From IMG/VR virus record IMGVR_UViG_3300032322_000170, positions 1 through 22,157 of that record: 22,157 bases of DNA. One strand, given 5' to 3'. Of this stretch, positions 1 through 5,564 are shown piece after piece (the stretch's first letter is position 1; each line of letters begins with the position of its first letter). Made by a program: the position numbers and the translations under genes. The DNA is from a virus. The notes below the pieces were generated by a model. That model saw nothing but the letters and a program-made list of their open reading frames with translations. It searched no databases and was not told where the DNA came from.

Positions 1-49
1 TAAGCCTTTTATCTTGTTATCAACAATACGATTCAATTAAGTAAAAACC

Positions 50-646
50 ATGATAGAAGCTCAATTACTAGCACTTGGTATTGACGGCAAATGGCTTGAG
101 CCACTTAATGAAACCTTTGAAAAGTACCAAATAAACACTCCTACAAGACAAGCGGCTTTTATTGGGCAATGCAGTCATGAGTCCAATAATTTTAAGGTGC
201 TTCAAGAGAACTTAAATTACAGCGCAAAAGGCTTGATGGCTACATGGCCCAGCCGCTTTCCTGATTTAAATACCGCAATGATTTATGAACGACAGCCTGA
301 AAAAATAGCCAACAAAGTTTATGGCGGCAGGGCTGATTTAGGCAATACAGAAGATGGTGATGGGTGGCGTTTTTGCGGAAAAGGGCTTATACAGCTTACA
401 GGGCGATCAAATGTGACTACTTGTGGCAATGCCCTTGGACAACCATTTGCAGAGCATCCTGAGCTTCTTTTAGAGCCTAAATGGGCGGCTATGAGTGCTG
501 GCTGGTTTTGGAACAAAAAAGGTCTAAATGCCCTGGCTGACAATGAAGATTGGACTACATTGACCAAGCGAATCAATGGTGGAACAATCGGTCTTGATGA
601 TCGAATTAACAAAATCCATAAAGCTATGGATATTTTAGGGGCTTAA
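50..646 (+). CDS. GH19 endolysin (chitinase-like lysozyme)
   Basis: 198 aa. A single glycoside hydrolase family 19 domain fills the whole protein, as in phage endolysins of this family that cleave the glycan strands of peptidoglycan at lysis. The conserved SHES segment (residues 42-45) places the likely catalytic acid at Glu44. A second acidic residue, Glu53, precedes the NYSA stretch (56-59). The family core with KGLIQLTGR is at residues 111-119. No signal peptide or membrane segment is visible, so export would need a holin, and none is recognisable nearby. No good Shine-Dalgarno site precedes the ATG, but no better start is in frame. The stop lies two bases before the next gene. Bases 1-49 hold no gene; a short palindrome (TTGTTATCAACAA) sits at 14-26. 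The family call is confident; the exact bond cleaved is inferred. Confidence 0.93.
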   Translation: MIEAQLLALGIDGKWLEPLNETFEKYQINTPTRQAAFIGQCSHESNNFKVLQENLNYSAKGLMATWPSRFPDLNTAMIYERQPEKIANKVYGGRADLGNTEDGDGWRFCGKGLIQLTGRSNVTTCGNALGQPFAEHPELLLEPKWAAMSAGWFWNKKGLNALADNEDWTTLTKRINGGTIGLDDRINKIHKAMDILGA

Positions 647-648
647 AA

Positions 649-798
649 ATGGCAGATAAATTTTACAAAGAAACAAAAGCACAGCAAAAGCGTGAAGATA
701 AAGAAATGATTACTTTGCGTAACGGCATTTATGAAGTTAAAAGAGAGCTACGCAAGCATGAGAAAGAGCCTATGGATAAGGCTCATCCTAAAAAGTAA
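649..798 (+). CDS. Small highly charged protein, 49 aa
   Basis: Starts two bases after the endolysin stop, so it is probably translationally coupled to it. The product is rich in Lys and Glu (KREDKEM, ELRKHEKE, ending HPKK) and is predicted to be mostly helical and soluble. It has no membrane segment, so it is not an obvious holin or spanin despite its place beside the lysin. I do not recognise the family. Its TAA stop falls within the outer arm of the inverted repeat at 795-803. It is kept as a gene because of tight spacing, an ATG start and codon use like its neighbour. Confidence 0.6.
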   Translation: MADKFYKETKAQQKREDKEMITLRNGIYEVKRELRKHEKEPMDKAHPKK

Positions 799-890
799 CG
801 GCATCAATTTGGCAACTGCTGGCTGTAAGGTGGAAAGCCGAAAAAATCCTTACTTGTTGCATCCTTGATTGTCGGCTTAACTGCCGTTAC
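795..890. ncRNA. Candidate structured RNA element with possible pseudoknot between convergent genes
   Basis: Directly visible pairings: a 9-bp perfect outer stem (795-803 with 882-890), TCAA/TTGA (804-807 with 865-868), GCAAC/GTTGC (812-816 with 856-860), GTAAGG/CCTTAC (825-830 with 848-853), and AAGCCGA/TCGGCTT (835-841 with 872-878). The last joins the inner loop to the strand outside that hairpin, giving a pseudoknot. A competing hairpin GGCT/AGCC (821-824 with 836-839) is also possible. Neither strand shows a clear U-tract, so it is not a standard intrinsic terminator. It fills the only gap between the rightward lysis genes and the leftward early operon, and both flanking stop codons lie in the outer stem. 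Function is unknown: candidates are a 3'-end stabiliser, a bidirectional termination or processing site, or a small RNA. Confidence 0.4.
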
Positions 891-1075
891 ATAAGCTGAA
901 TTCTAGGAGTATCTTCCCTAACCCAGTCAAGGGCCGCTTGCCAGGATTGTGTCCAAAGGACTAAAGCAGTAGATCCTTCATAAAAGAAGTCAGGATACAA
1001 GGCAAAGAAAGCCTCCTCACAAGCATCAGAAGGAACTTTCATATTGCCAGCAAAAGGTATATTTTCTTCTGTCAT
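887..1075 (-). CDS. Hypothetical protein, 62 aa
   Basis: Last gene of the leftward operon. The protein is acidic and aromatic, with PDFFYEG and a Trp-rich WTQSWQAALDWV stretch, and has no signal peptide or membrane helix. Its start codon overlaps the stop of the upstream gene by 4 bases (ATGA type), which supports translational coupling. A weak AAGG lies about 13 bases upstream of the ATG. The TAA stop is inside the 3' arm of the inverted repeat at 882-890. I do not recognise the family. Confidence 0.6.
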   Translation of the reverse strand: MTEENIPFAGNMKVPSDACEEAFFALYPDFFYEGSTALVLWTQSWQAALDWVREDTPRIQLM

Positions 1076-1284
1076 TTGATTCTTGCTACCTTTGCTTTTC
1101 TCAAAACTTGTTCGTATTGCTCTTTAGCTAAATCATCAAGTTGTCGCAAAGGTAAATTTTGATAGTATCGCCATTTATCTCTGTAGCCTTGGACTTCCGA
1201 TGGTGGTATCCAACCAGCCATTTTCCAGCGTATTGTAATATCTGTGCCTGAAGCAGTCCAAATATGGTCATTAATTGTAGACAT
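1072..1284 (-). CDS. Hypothetical protein, 70 aa
   Basis: A good AAGGAG Shine-Dalgarno lies about 9 bases before the ATG, and the gene overlaps the end of the preceding gene by 14 bases. The N-terminal part is rich in Trp and Ile (DHIWTASGTDITIRWKMAGW). The C-terminal third looks like a basic amphipathic helix ending in KAKVARIK. No family recognised. Its place in a tight early operon suggests a small host-takeover or accessory protein, but that is only inferred from position. Confidence 0.65.
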   Translation of the reverse strand: MSTINDHIWTASGTDITIRWKMAGWIPPSEVQGYRDKWRYYQNLPLRQLDDLAKEQYEQVLRKAKVARIK

Positions 1285-1438
1285 TAGTAATCTCTCCTTC
1301 TTTTATGAATAGATCAGCTATGCGATAGGCCCTTTGAACTGCCTGGGTGTCCCAATCTTTCTCAGATACATCAAACTTCCAATCATGGGAAATCATGAGC
1401 CTTAATAGCTGGAAAGCTAATTGTTCTCTAGTAAGCAT
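1271..1438 (-). CDS. Hypothetical protein, 55 aa
   Basis: The start at 1438 was chosen because it lies one base past the stop of the Cys-rich peptide gene. A longer version beginning at 1495 would run through that gene in another frame. No Shine-Dalgarno is visible, so translation is probably by coupling. The product (MLTREQLAFQLLRLM... then DWKFDVSEKDW) looks like a small helical soluble protein. No family recognised. Confidence 0.55.
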   Translation of the reverse strand: MLTREQLAFQLLRLMISHDWKFDVSEKDWDTQAVQRAYRIADLFIKEGEITNVYN

Positions 1439-1439
1439 C

Positions 1440-1589
1440 TTAGAAACAAGTCGTGTTGCAGTTGCCGTTATAGCAACAAGTGGTGCAAACCACAAATTTG
1501 CCGCCGTAATTTACTGTGCTGGTAGTGCAATTTGCATATACCAAGCCAGCCGCCATTGAAAAACAAACACCAACAATTAATTTTTTCAT
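1440..1589 (-). CDS. Exported cysteine-rich mini-protein, 49 aa
   Basis: The start at 1589 was chosen over an upstream ATG at 1664 because it has an AAGGAG Shine-Dalgarno and gives a textbook signal peptide: MKK, a hydrophobic core LIVGVCFSMAAGLV, then YA before a likely cleavage site at 19/20. The mature peptide would be 30 residues with six Cys (mature positions 2, 16, 19, 20, 25, 29), many Thr and Asn, and few charges. An even Cys count fits three disulfides formed in the periplasm. Its position in an early recombination operon is odd for an exported protein. Possible roles include altering the envelope, superinfection exclusion or periplasmic inhibition; none can be read from the sequence. 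A diverged lipoprotein is unlikely, since no lipobox Cys sits at the cleavage site. Confidence 0.75.
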   Translation of the reverse strand: MKKLIVGVCFSMAAGLVYANCTTSTVNYGGKFVVCTTCCYNGNCNTTCF

Positions 1590-1599
1590 GCTTTTCTCC

Positions 1600-1845
1600 T
1601 TAGAATGGAACATCATCTTCAAGCTGTTGCAGGGAAGGGCTTTGTGGTTTATCTTCAGGAACATTTAAGTAGGCCCACAAAGTGCCTTCTTTCAAACCTA
1701 GAAACGGAATCATCTCCAGCTTAATCATTAAGTCACCTTTTTTGGTTTCTGTAACAATTCCGATGGTTTGATAGCGTTTTTTGGATGAGCCGTCTTTATC
1801 GGTGTATTCCGATACAGGAGCTTTTACATAGTATTTAATTGCCAT
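1600..1845 (-). CDS. Small protein with SSB-like acidic C-terminal tail (candidate ssDNA-binding protein)
   Basis: 81 aa. The C-terminus, LEDDVPF, closely matches the acidic tip of bacterial single-stranded DNA-binding proteins (DDDIPF type) that recruits replication and recombination partners. It is preceded by a short linker rich in Pro, Ser and Gln. The first 60 residues look like alternating beta strands (MAIKYYVKAPV, RYQTIGIVTET, GDLMIKLEMIPF, GTLWAYLNV), as in a small OB-like barrel, though shorter than typical SSB. It lies 2 bases after the YqaJ exonuclease gene, itself coupled to the annealing protein gene, so it completes a recombination set. AAAGG serves as ribosome site. The SSB role is inferred from tail and context, not from a recognised domain. 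Confidence 0.6.
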   Translation of the reverse strand: MAIKYYVKAPVSEYTDKDGSSKKRYQTIGIVTETKKGDLMIKLEMIPFLGLKEGTLWAYLNVPEDKPQSPSLQQLEDDVPF

Positions 1846-1847
1846 TT

Positions 1848-2498
1848 TTAACTGCCTTTCATTAAATTAACTTCTACTGCCACTTCATCAAGGAACTTCT
1901 TAACTTCTGCTTCCATTTCAGCGATGTAATCATCTTCACGCATTACTCGCTTAATGTATAACTGGCTTTTTTCAGGCATCCTTGGATCGTAAGATACAAA
2001 ATCACACCAGCTTCTGCCTGTGCAAGCCATTTGCGCTTGCATTTGAATGTAATACTTATTGGGCGGCCCATCTTCTTTAATATAAGACCAATGTGTTGCT
2101 GAATTAGGGCATTTAATCTCCACAAGCCCATCATCGTTTACAAGCCCATCAGGACTTGCTCCAAACCATAGAATTGATGGGTGATCCACAAATGCCACTT
2201 GATCTACAAAGTTGCCTGAAGCTACTTCATAGGCCACTCTAGCTTGGGCCTCATGGTCTTTGCCATATTGCATAGCATCGTTGGTAAAGCTTTCCTCAAC
2301 AATGCCAGTTACCCTTTGGATAGCCAGCTTGATTAAGTAATTGCCCCTAGAAGCCGATACGCCAGTTTTTGTCTTAGCCAATACATCAGCTACGCCACTA
2401 GCCGTTACTTTGCCCAAGCGTATCTTTAGCCATTCCTCAGAGCCTTGCTCAATGCCGTTATATGCGGCAACTCTGTCCTCTGTTGTCCAGGTTGTCAT
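1848..2498 (-). CDS. YqaJ-family viral recombinase, lambda-exonuclease-like
   Basis: 216 aa, usual length for the family. A PD-(D/E)xK alkaline exonuclease that resects double-stranded DNA ends 5' to 3' to leave single strands for the annealing partner. The N-terminal GSEEWLKIRLGKVTAS (residues 19-34) is the family signature. The catalytic set is SPD with Asp117, then EIK with Glu127 and Lys129. The YYIQMQAQM helix (149-157) is the conserved Gln-rich motif after the active site. The start has an AAGGAG site and overlaps the stop of the annealing-protein gene by 4 bases (ATGA), a pairing typical of phage Red-like modules. Confident family assignment. Confidence 0.93.
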   Translation of the reverse strand: MTTWTTEDRVAAYNGIEQGSEEWLKIRLGKVTASGVADVLAKTKTGVSASRGNYLIKLAIQRVTGIVEESFTNDAMQYGKDHEAQARVAYEVASGNFVDQVAFVDHPSILWFGASPDGLVNDDGLVEIKCPNSATHWSYIKEDGPPNKYYIQMQAQMACTGRSWCDFVSYDPRMPEKSQLYIKRVMREDDYIAEMEAEVKKFLDEVAVEVNLMKGS

Positions 2499-3031
2499 GC
2501 TAATTGCTCCTTTTTGGCATCTTTAGCGTTAGCGATTAATTGAACTGCGTTTTTGTCTTTACTTAAAGCGGCATACGCTTTGCCATAAACGCCTTTAAGT
2601 TCATCAATGGTTGTGCAGTTATTGATTGAATCTATCCATAAATTAGATTCAGCGGTCAAATCTACTGGTTCTTCTGTTGGCAAATCTTCACCAGCGTAAA
2701 TGTATAGGCCAATACCAAACAGGCTGATACACTTGGTAAGGCAGCGCATCATGGCTGTATTGACATCCATTGCATTTGGATTAGGTATAGCTTTGTTCCG
2801 AGAATCTATAACAGGCATTTGGCAAGTCATGGATTTGCCCATCGCATGAATTGTGCAAAAAACCATTACAGATTCGTTAAAGTAAACAGGATCACCAAAT
2901 GTCCAGGTTGCCGATGGATCGTTTTGTAGAAGCTGGTCTACGGCCCATGTCCAAGAAAGGTAAGTAAATTTACCCTTCTTTTCTGTATGTTCGTTTACAT
3001 TGATTGTGCGTAATTCGTTAAATGTTTTCAT
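2495..3031 (-). CDS. Single-strand annealing protein, Sak3/DUF1071 type
   Basis: 178 aa from the ATG at 3031; an adjacent ATG at 3034 and a GTG at 3037 are also in frame. The AAGGA site suits 3031 or 3034. The N-terminal half carries FTYLSWTWAVDQLL (about residues 22-35), and the middle has the MDVNTAMMRCLTKCISLFGIGLYIYAGEDLP region. Both are characteristic of the DUF1071 family, described as Sak3-type annealing proteins. These coat exonuclease-generated single strands and promote annealing. The C-terminal 55 residues look like a helical extension. Coupled to the YqaJ gene downstream. The family call rests on recognised motifs. Confidence 0.85.
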   Translation of the reverse strand: MKTFNELRTINVNEHTEKKGKFTYLSWTWAVDQLLQNDPSATWTFGDPVYFNESVMVFCTIHAMGKSMTCQMPVIDSRNKAIPNPNAMDVNTAMMRCLTKCISLFGIGLYIYAGEDLPTEEPVDLTAESNLWIDSINNCTTIDELKGVYGKAYAALSKDKNAVQLIANAKDAKKEQLA

Positions 3032-3042
3032 CATCACTTTCC

Positions 3043-3342
3043 TTAGTCGTGTAAATTGCCAGCACTCAAATCTTCTTGAGCATGATTTTCTGCAAACTTT
3101 TCCATATAGTCATAAGCCATGCAGAATAACTTGCGGCCCAAAGCTTCATAATTAATGGTTGGTTGTTTAAGAATGTCCTCAACTGCCTCGCAGTCGGATT
3201 GTTTGGCCTCTGAAATAGCCTCTGCAAAGTGAGCGTATTCTGTAGGATCGTAGTCAGACTTCATAAGCTCTGCTACACGCTCATCAAGAAGATCAGAATC
3301 ATCATCTTCAGGCTCGTAGTATCTATCGTGCATGGTCATCAT
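3043..3342 (-). CDS. Acidic hypothetical protein, 99 aa
   Basis: Preceded by a strong AGGAGG six bases before the ATG, and its first base is shared with the stop of the upstream membrane peptide (TAATG). Strongly acidic, especially at the N-terminus (EPEDDDSDLLDERVAELM), with predicted helices throughout and no Cys cluster or membrane segment. Such acidic early phage proteins are sometimes DNA mimics or inhibitors of host enzymes, but nothing here shows that. No family recognised. Confidence 0.7.
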   Translation of the reverse strand: MMTMHDRYYEPEDDDSDLLDERVAELMKSDYDPTEYAHFAEAISEAKQSDCEAVEDILKQPTINYEALGRKLFCMAYDYMEKFAENHAQEDLSAGNLHD

Positions 3343-3446
3343 TAGAAACCTCCTGTTCTGTAGATATAAACAAGGGCCAAGAGTATGCCGATAACACTAC
3401 CCATAAACCAGGAGGCTATTATTTCCCATAATTTAGGCTGGTTCAT
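3342..3446 (-). CDS. Single-span membrane peptide, 34 aa
   Basis: Very short, but well framed: its ATG overlaps the stop of the gene before it (ATGA), its stop overlaps the start of the gene after it (TAATG), and GAGGTG lies upstream as ribosome site. The sequence starts MNQPKLWEI, then has one hydrophobic span of about 19 residues (IIASWFMGSVIGILLALVY), then a short basic tail IYRTGGF. Predicted inner-membrane peptide with a cytoplasmic N-terminus or the reverse. It is far from the lysin gene, so a holin role is doubtful. An early membrane modulator is possible. No family recognised. Confidence 0.65.
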   Translation of the reverse strand: MNQPKLWEIIASWFMGSVIGILLALVYIYRTGGF

Positions 3447-3661
3447 ACAGTCACCTCATTGCGTGTATCGGTGAATTCAAAGAAGTAATACTTAACTTGG
3501 TTCATAAGTTGATTAGCTTCTTCTGTTTTGCCCATTGCTAACAACTCTTGAGCATCAGATAAAAGACCAGCTACATACATATTGATGTTGTATTGGCTTT
3601 TAAATTGTTTTTCCAACATTTCTGCTGGGCAACCTAACATTTTGATTTCTTGATCTTGCAT
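3443..3661 (-). CDS. First gene of leftward operon, hypothetical protein, 72 aa
   Basis: The start at 3661 was chosen because AAGGGA sits about 7 bases upstream; an upstream GTG at 3679 would add six residues without a better site. The protein is helical with a Met-rich, hydrophobic surface (MLGCPAEMLEKQF, then NMYVAGLLSDAQELLAMG), and the middle resembles a tetratricopeptide-like helix pair (KTEEANQLMNQVKYYFFE). It has no helix-turn-helix, so it is not the CI-type repressor one might expect opposite a Cro-like gene. Transcription probably comes from the leftward promoter near 3697-3723. Confidence 0.7.
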   Translation of the reverse strand: MQDQEIKMLGCPAEMLEKQFKSQYNINMYVAGLLSDAQELLAMGKTEEANQLMNQVKYYFFEFTDTRNEVTV

Positions 3662-3696
3662 TTTATTTCCCTTCATCACTTGTTGAACTAGACTCC

Positions 3697-3723
3697 ACTA
3701 TACACGAAAATTACACTTATCAA
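3697..3723 (-). promoter_or_regulatory. Probable leftward early promoter
   Basis: On the minus strand, TTGATA (3723-3718) and TATAGT (3702-3697) are separated by 15 bases, a bit short for sigma-70 but with good hexamers. The -35 hexamer lies inside an operator-like repeat. It faces the leftward recombination operon, whose first ATG is 36 bases further on. Confidence 0.5.
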
Positions 3724-3775
3724 CACTTTTTAACAAAATAATTATTAGGACATACCCTAGGTTGTTAAGTGTTAT
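3710..3775. promoter_or_regulatory. Three operator-like repeats in the divergent control region
   Basis: A 14-bp inverted repeat flanks the region: ATTACACTTATCAA at 3710-3723 and TTGTTAAGTGTTAT at 3762-3775, matching at 12 of 14 positions when one is reverse-complemented. A third, expanded copy (AACACTTTTTAACAA, 3722-3736) lies between, with three extra bases. Each outer arm coincides with the -35 hexamer of one divergent promoter, the usual arrangement for a repressor that blocks both. The most likely ligand is the Cro-like protein encoded just to the right. Confidence 0.6.
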
Positions 3776-3791
3776 TATGTGGTAGTATAGC
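3762..3791 (+). promoter_or_regulatory. Probable rightward early promoter
   Basis: TTGTTA (3762-3767) is followed by TAGTAT (3783-3788, 15-base spacer) or TATAGC (3786-3791, 18-base spacer). The -35 hexamer is the first half of an operator-like repeat. The Cro-like gene begins at 3810 behind an AAAAGGAGA ribosome site. Confidence 0.5.
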
Positions 3792-3809
3792 CCATCAAAA
3801 GGAGATTTT

Positions 3810-4010
3810 ATGGACATTTTTTATCAATTAAAGGTCGAATTTGGGACTCTTTACAAGCTGGCGATGCTTTTAGGCATTAGGGAAACGGCTATTTACCAAT
3901 GGAAATCCAGGACAAATATACCGATTAAACATATTCGCAAAATTGAAGAACTTTCACAGGGCCGAATTACTAGAGAAATGCTTAGACCTGACATTTTTGC
4001 GAAAGATTGA
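3810..4010 (+). CDS. YdaS/Cro-like helix-turn-helix regulator
   Basis: 66 aa, the usual length for YdaS/Cro-type DNA-binding proteins. The helix-turn-helix covers about residues 13-37: LYKLAMLLGIRETAIYQW, followed by the family signature of IP and HIRKIEELSQGRITREMLRPD. The conserved Trp after the recognition helix and the terminal LRPD are typical of the YdaS/Cro group. It probably binds the repeats at 3710-3775 and represses both divergent promoters, including its own. It is the first gene of the rightward early operon, with a strong AAAAGGAGA ribosome site. The target is inferred from position. Confidence 0.85.
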   Translation: MDIFYQLKVEFGTLYKLAMLLGIRETAIYQWKSRTNIPIKHIRKIEELSQGRITREMLRPDIFAKD

Positions 4011-4011
4011 A

Positions 4012-4695
4012 ATGAACTTTTATCCATTTCACATAGGTGACTATGCGGCCCATACAAGGCATTTAAGCTTTATGGAAGATTTAGCCTATAGGCGGCTTAT
4101 TGACCAGTATTACCTTGATGAAAGCCCATTAAAAGGTGAGCCAGCATTGATAGCCAGGCGCATTGGTATGTCTGATTTCAGTTCTGATGTGCAATACATT
4201 TTGGAAACATTTTTTGACAAAGATGGCGATTTATGGGTTTCAAAGCGGTGCGATGGCGAAATTGCTAAATATCGTCTGAAAGCTGACTCTGCTCGTAACG
4301 CTAACAGAATCAAATCAGAGAAGTTATCAGTTCTGAAATCAGAGCAGAAATCAGAACCGAATCAGATCCTAACCAAGAACCAAGAACCAATAACCAAGAA
4401 CCATATAAAAACAATAGAAGCACCTGAAGGTGTATCACTTGAAGTTTGGAATGATTTTGTTTTGCAAAGAAAGAAATCAAGGGCAGTTGTTTCTGAAAAT
4501 GTAATTAAATCTATTGCCAAAGAAGCTCAAAAAGCTGGCTGGTCTTTGGAGCAAGCATTGGCTGAATGTGCGGCTAGGGGCTGGAGAGGATTTAAGGCTG
4601 AATGGGTTAAAGAACTTAAAAAGCCTGATGTAGTTAATGTTTTGACTAGAGGATTGATTAGCGGAGGATCAAATGTCAGATTACTTGGAGAGTGA
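4012..4695 (+). CDS. DUF1376 replication-initiator-like protein
   Basis: 227 aa. The start at 4012 was chosen because it opens with the family's own N-terminus (MNFYPFHIGDYAAHTRHLSF); an upstream ATG at 3943 would overlap the Cro gene. DUF1376 proteins carry an N-terminal winged-helix-like domain (residues 1 to about 90, with LAYRRLIDQYY) and sit in phage replication modules beside a helicase loader. The middle (about 100-140) is a low-complexity Ser/Gln/Asn/Lys linker encoded by tandem DNA repeats. The C-terminal domain (about 142-215, EVWNDFVLQRKKSRA... ARGWRGFKAEWV) resembles a second helical DNA-binding module found at the end of many phage initiators. Translation is probably coupled to the Cro gene, whose stop is one base upstream. 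Confidence 0.8.
   Translation: MNFYPFHIGDYAAHTRHLSFMEDLAYRRLIDQYYLDESPLKGEPALIARRIGMSDFSSDVQYILETFFDKDGDLWVSKRCDGEIAKYRLKADSARNANRIKSEKLSVLKSEQKSEPNQILTKNQEPITKNHIKTIEAPEGVSLEVWNDFVLQRKKSRAVVSENVIKSIAKEAQKAGWSLEQALAECAARGWRGFKAEWVKELKKPDVVNVLTRGLISGGSNVRLLGE
4312..4405 (+). repeat. Iteron-like repeats inside the initiator gene (candidate replication origin)
   Basis: Two repeat sets lie side by side. AATCAGA occurs four times, at 4313, 4337, 4349 and 4360. A 7-bp unit AACCAAG then runs five times head to tail at 4371-4405 (AACCAAG, AACCAAG, AACCAAT, AACCAAG, AACCATA). An A/T-rich stretch follows. Because the unit is 7 bp, copy-number changes would shift the reading frame. In lambda the origin lies as iterons inside the O initiator gene, so a similar role is a reasonable inference. 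Confidence 0.5.
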
Positions 4696-5062
4696 CTTTA
4701 CAAGCCAGGATCAGGGGCTTGATTATGTGTTTGGCTACATGGGCGCAGTCTATGGGGCATCCTTTAACCGCCATTGGGAAAATTCAGACCTTGGGCTGGT
4801 GCGCCAGGTATGGAAGGATGTGCTTGGGCGTTACCTTACCTACAAGCCAAGCCTTGATTTTGCTTTGAAATCTATGGATAAAAACTTTATTCCATCCGCT
4901 TTAGCAATAAAAGATTTATGCCAGCAAGGGCCAAGGATTCCTGACAAGCCCCATTCAATGATTGAAAAACAGCTTACTACTGAAGAAAAGCTTGAATTAG
5001 CCAAGCAAAAGGCTATTGCCCTGGATGCGATTAAAAAATTTACACAAGGATTTGGCAAATGA
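4673..5062 (+). CDS. Possible phage helicase loader (lambda P-like)
   Basis: 129 aa, overlapping the initiator gene by 23 bases; GGAGG precedes the ATG. The central part (HWENSDLGLVRQVWKDVLG, then KPSLDFALKSM, then PSALAIKDLC) recalls the lambda P-like replication family, where a Trp-containing helix is followed by PS and a Leu-Cys motif near the C-terminus. Placement directly after a DUF1376 initiator is the usual O-P order. The C-terminal 40 residues are charged and helical. The match is weak, so the function is tentative; an unrelated small replication accessory protein is the alternative. Confidence 0.75.
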   Translation: MSDYLESDFTSQDQGLDYVFGYMGAVYGASFNRHWENSDLGLVRQVWKDVLGRYLTYKPSLDFALKSMDKNFIPSALAIKDLCQQGPRIPDKPHSMIEKQLTTEEKLELAKQKAIALDAIKKFTQGFGK

Positions 5063-5391
5063 ACTTAGAGCAATTAACTGAAAACAGGGTTGAGGAAGCC
5101 TTAATTAAGCTTTCGAGTACAGACGAAAGCCATGCGGCATGGGCTGGTCAGGTTAAATACCTTGAGGAAGGCTTAAAACAGGCTAAAAGCCATTCTTTTC
5201 TATTGGCTGAAGGCACAGTAGCAGAAAGGGAAGCAACGGCTCTAGCAAGCGTTAAATACGCTGAAGCGGTAACGGCTTGGACTGAAGCTTTAAAGACTTT
5301 TAAGAAAATTGACAATGAGCGCAACCATGAGATGCGAATTATTGATATTTGGCGTACTTTATCCAGCAATCGTAGACAGGGGAATATGTAA
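5059..5391 (+). CDS. Hypothetical coiled-coil protein, 110 aa
   Basis: Overlaps the previous stop by 4 bases (ATGA). Almost entirely helical and charged, with likely coiled-coil in the middle (VKYLEEGLKQAKSHSF, then AEREATALASVKYAEAV), ending in a conserved-looking IIDIWRTLSSNRRQG. I have seen similar proteins, with a helical body and a terminal WRT...R.G motif, in replication regions of many uncultured phages, but no function is known to me. No catalytic motif is visible. Confidence 0.75.
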   Translation: MNLEQLTENRVEEALIKLSSTDESHAAWAGQVKYLEEGLKQAKSHSFLLAEGTVAEREATALASVKYAEAVTAWTEALKTFKKIDNERNHEMRIIDIWRTLSSNRRQGNM

Positions 5392-5564
5392 TGAAAGATT
5401 TTTCAATGGAATATTTGGCGGCTAAACGACTTTTAGAGGAATATTACAGGGCCATGATTGCCCAGGATGTGCCTTTGGCAACAAAAATTGCGAATGAATT
5501 GGTTGAAATGACTTTAAAACTTGAGGATATTGCCCATGACCATCGTTACCCTAACACCATCTGA
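5391..5564 (+). CDS. Hypothetical protein, 57 aa
   Basis: The ATG shares a base with the preceding stop (TAATG), and the reading frame runs 29 bases into the next gene. The sequence (MKDFSMEYLAAKRLLEEYYRAM ... IANELVEMTLKLEDIAHDH) is predicted to be two or three amphipathic helices, with no membrane segment. No family recognised. Coupling at its start and neighbour-like codon use support it; the overlap at its end leaves some doubt. Confidence 0.6.
   Translation: MKDFSMEYLAAKRLLEEYYRAMIAQDVPLATKIANELVEMTLKLEDIAHDHRYPNTI

Noticed and set aside
1-49. Palindrome TTGTTATCAACAA at 14-26 as an operator
   Set aside because: Only 13 bp, AT-rich, and it only partly resembles the operators near 3710-3775; too weak to call.
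649-798. Holin or spanin beside the endolysin
   Set aside because: The 49-aa product has no hydrophobic span or signal sequence, so neither role can be supported.
1347-1559. Plus-strand frame of 70 codons over the Cys-rich peptide
   Set aside because: It runs antisense to well-supported coupled genes with a signal peptide and ribosome site; no neighbours on that strand support it.
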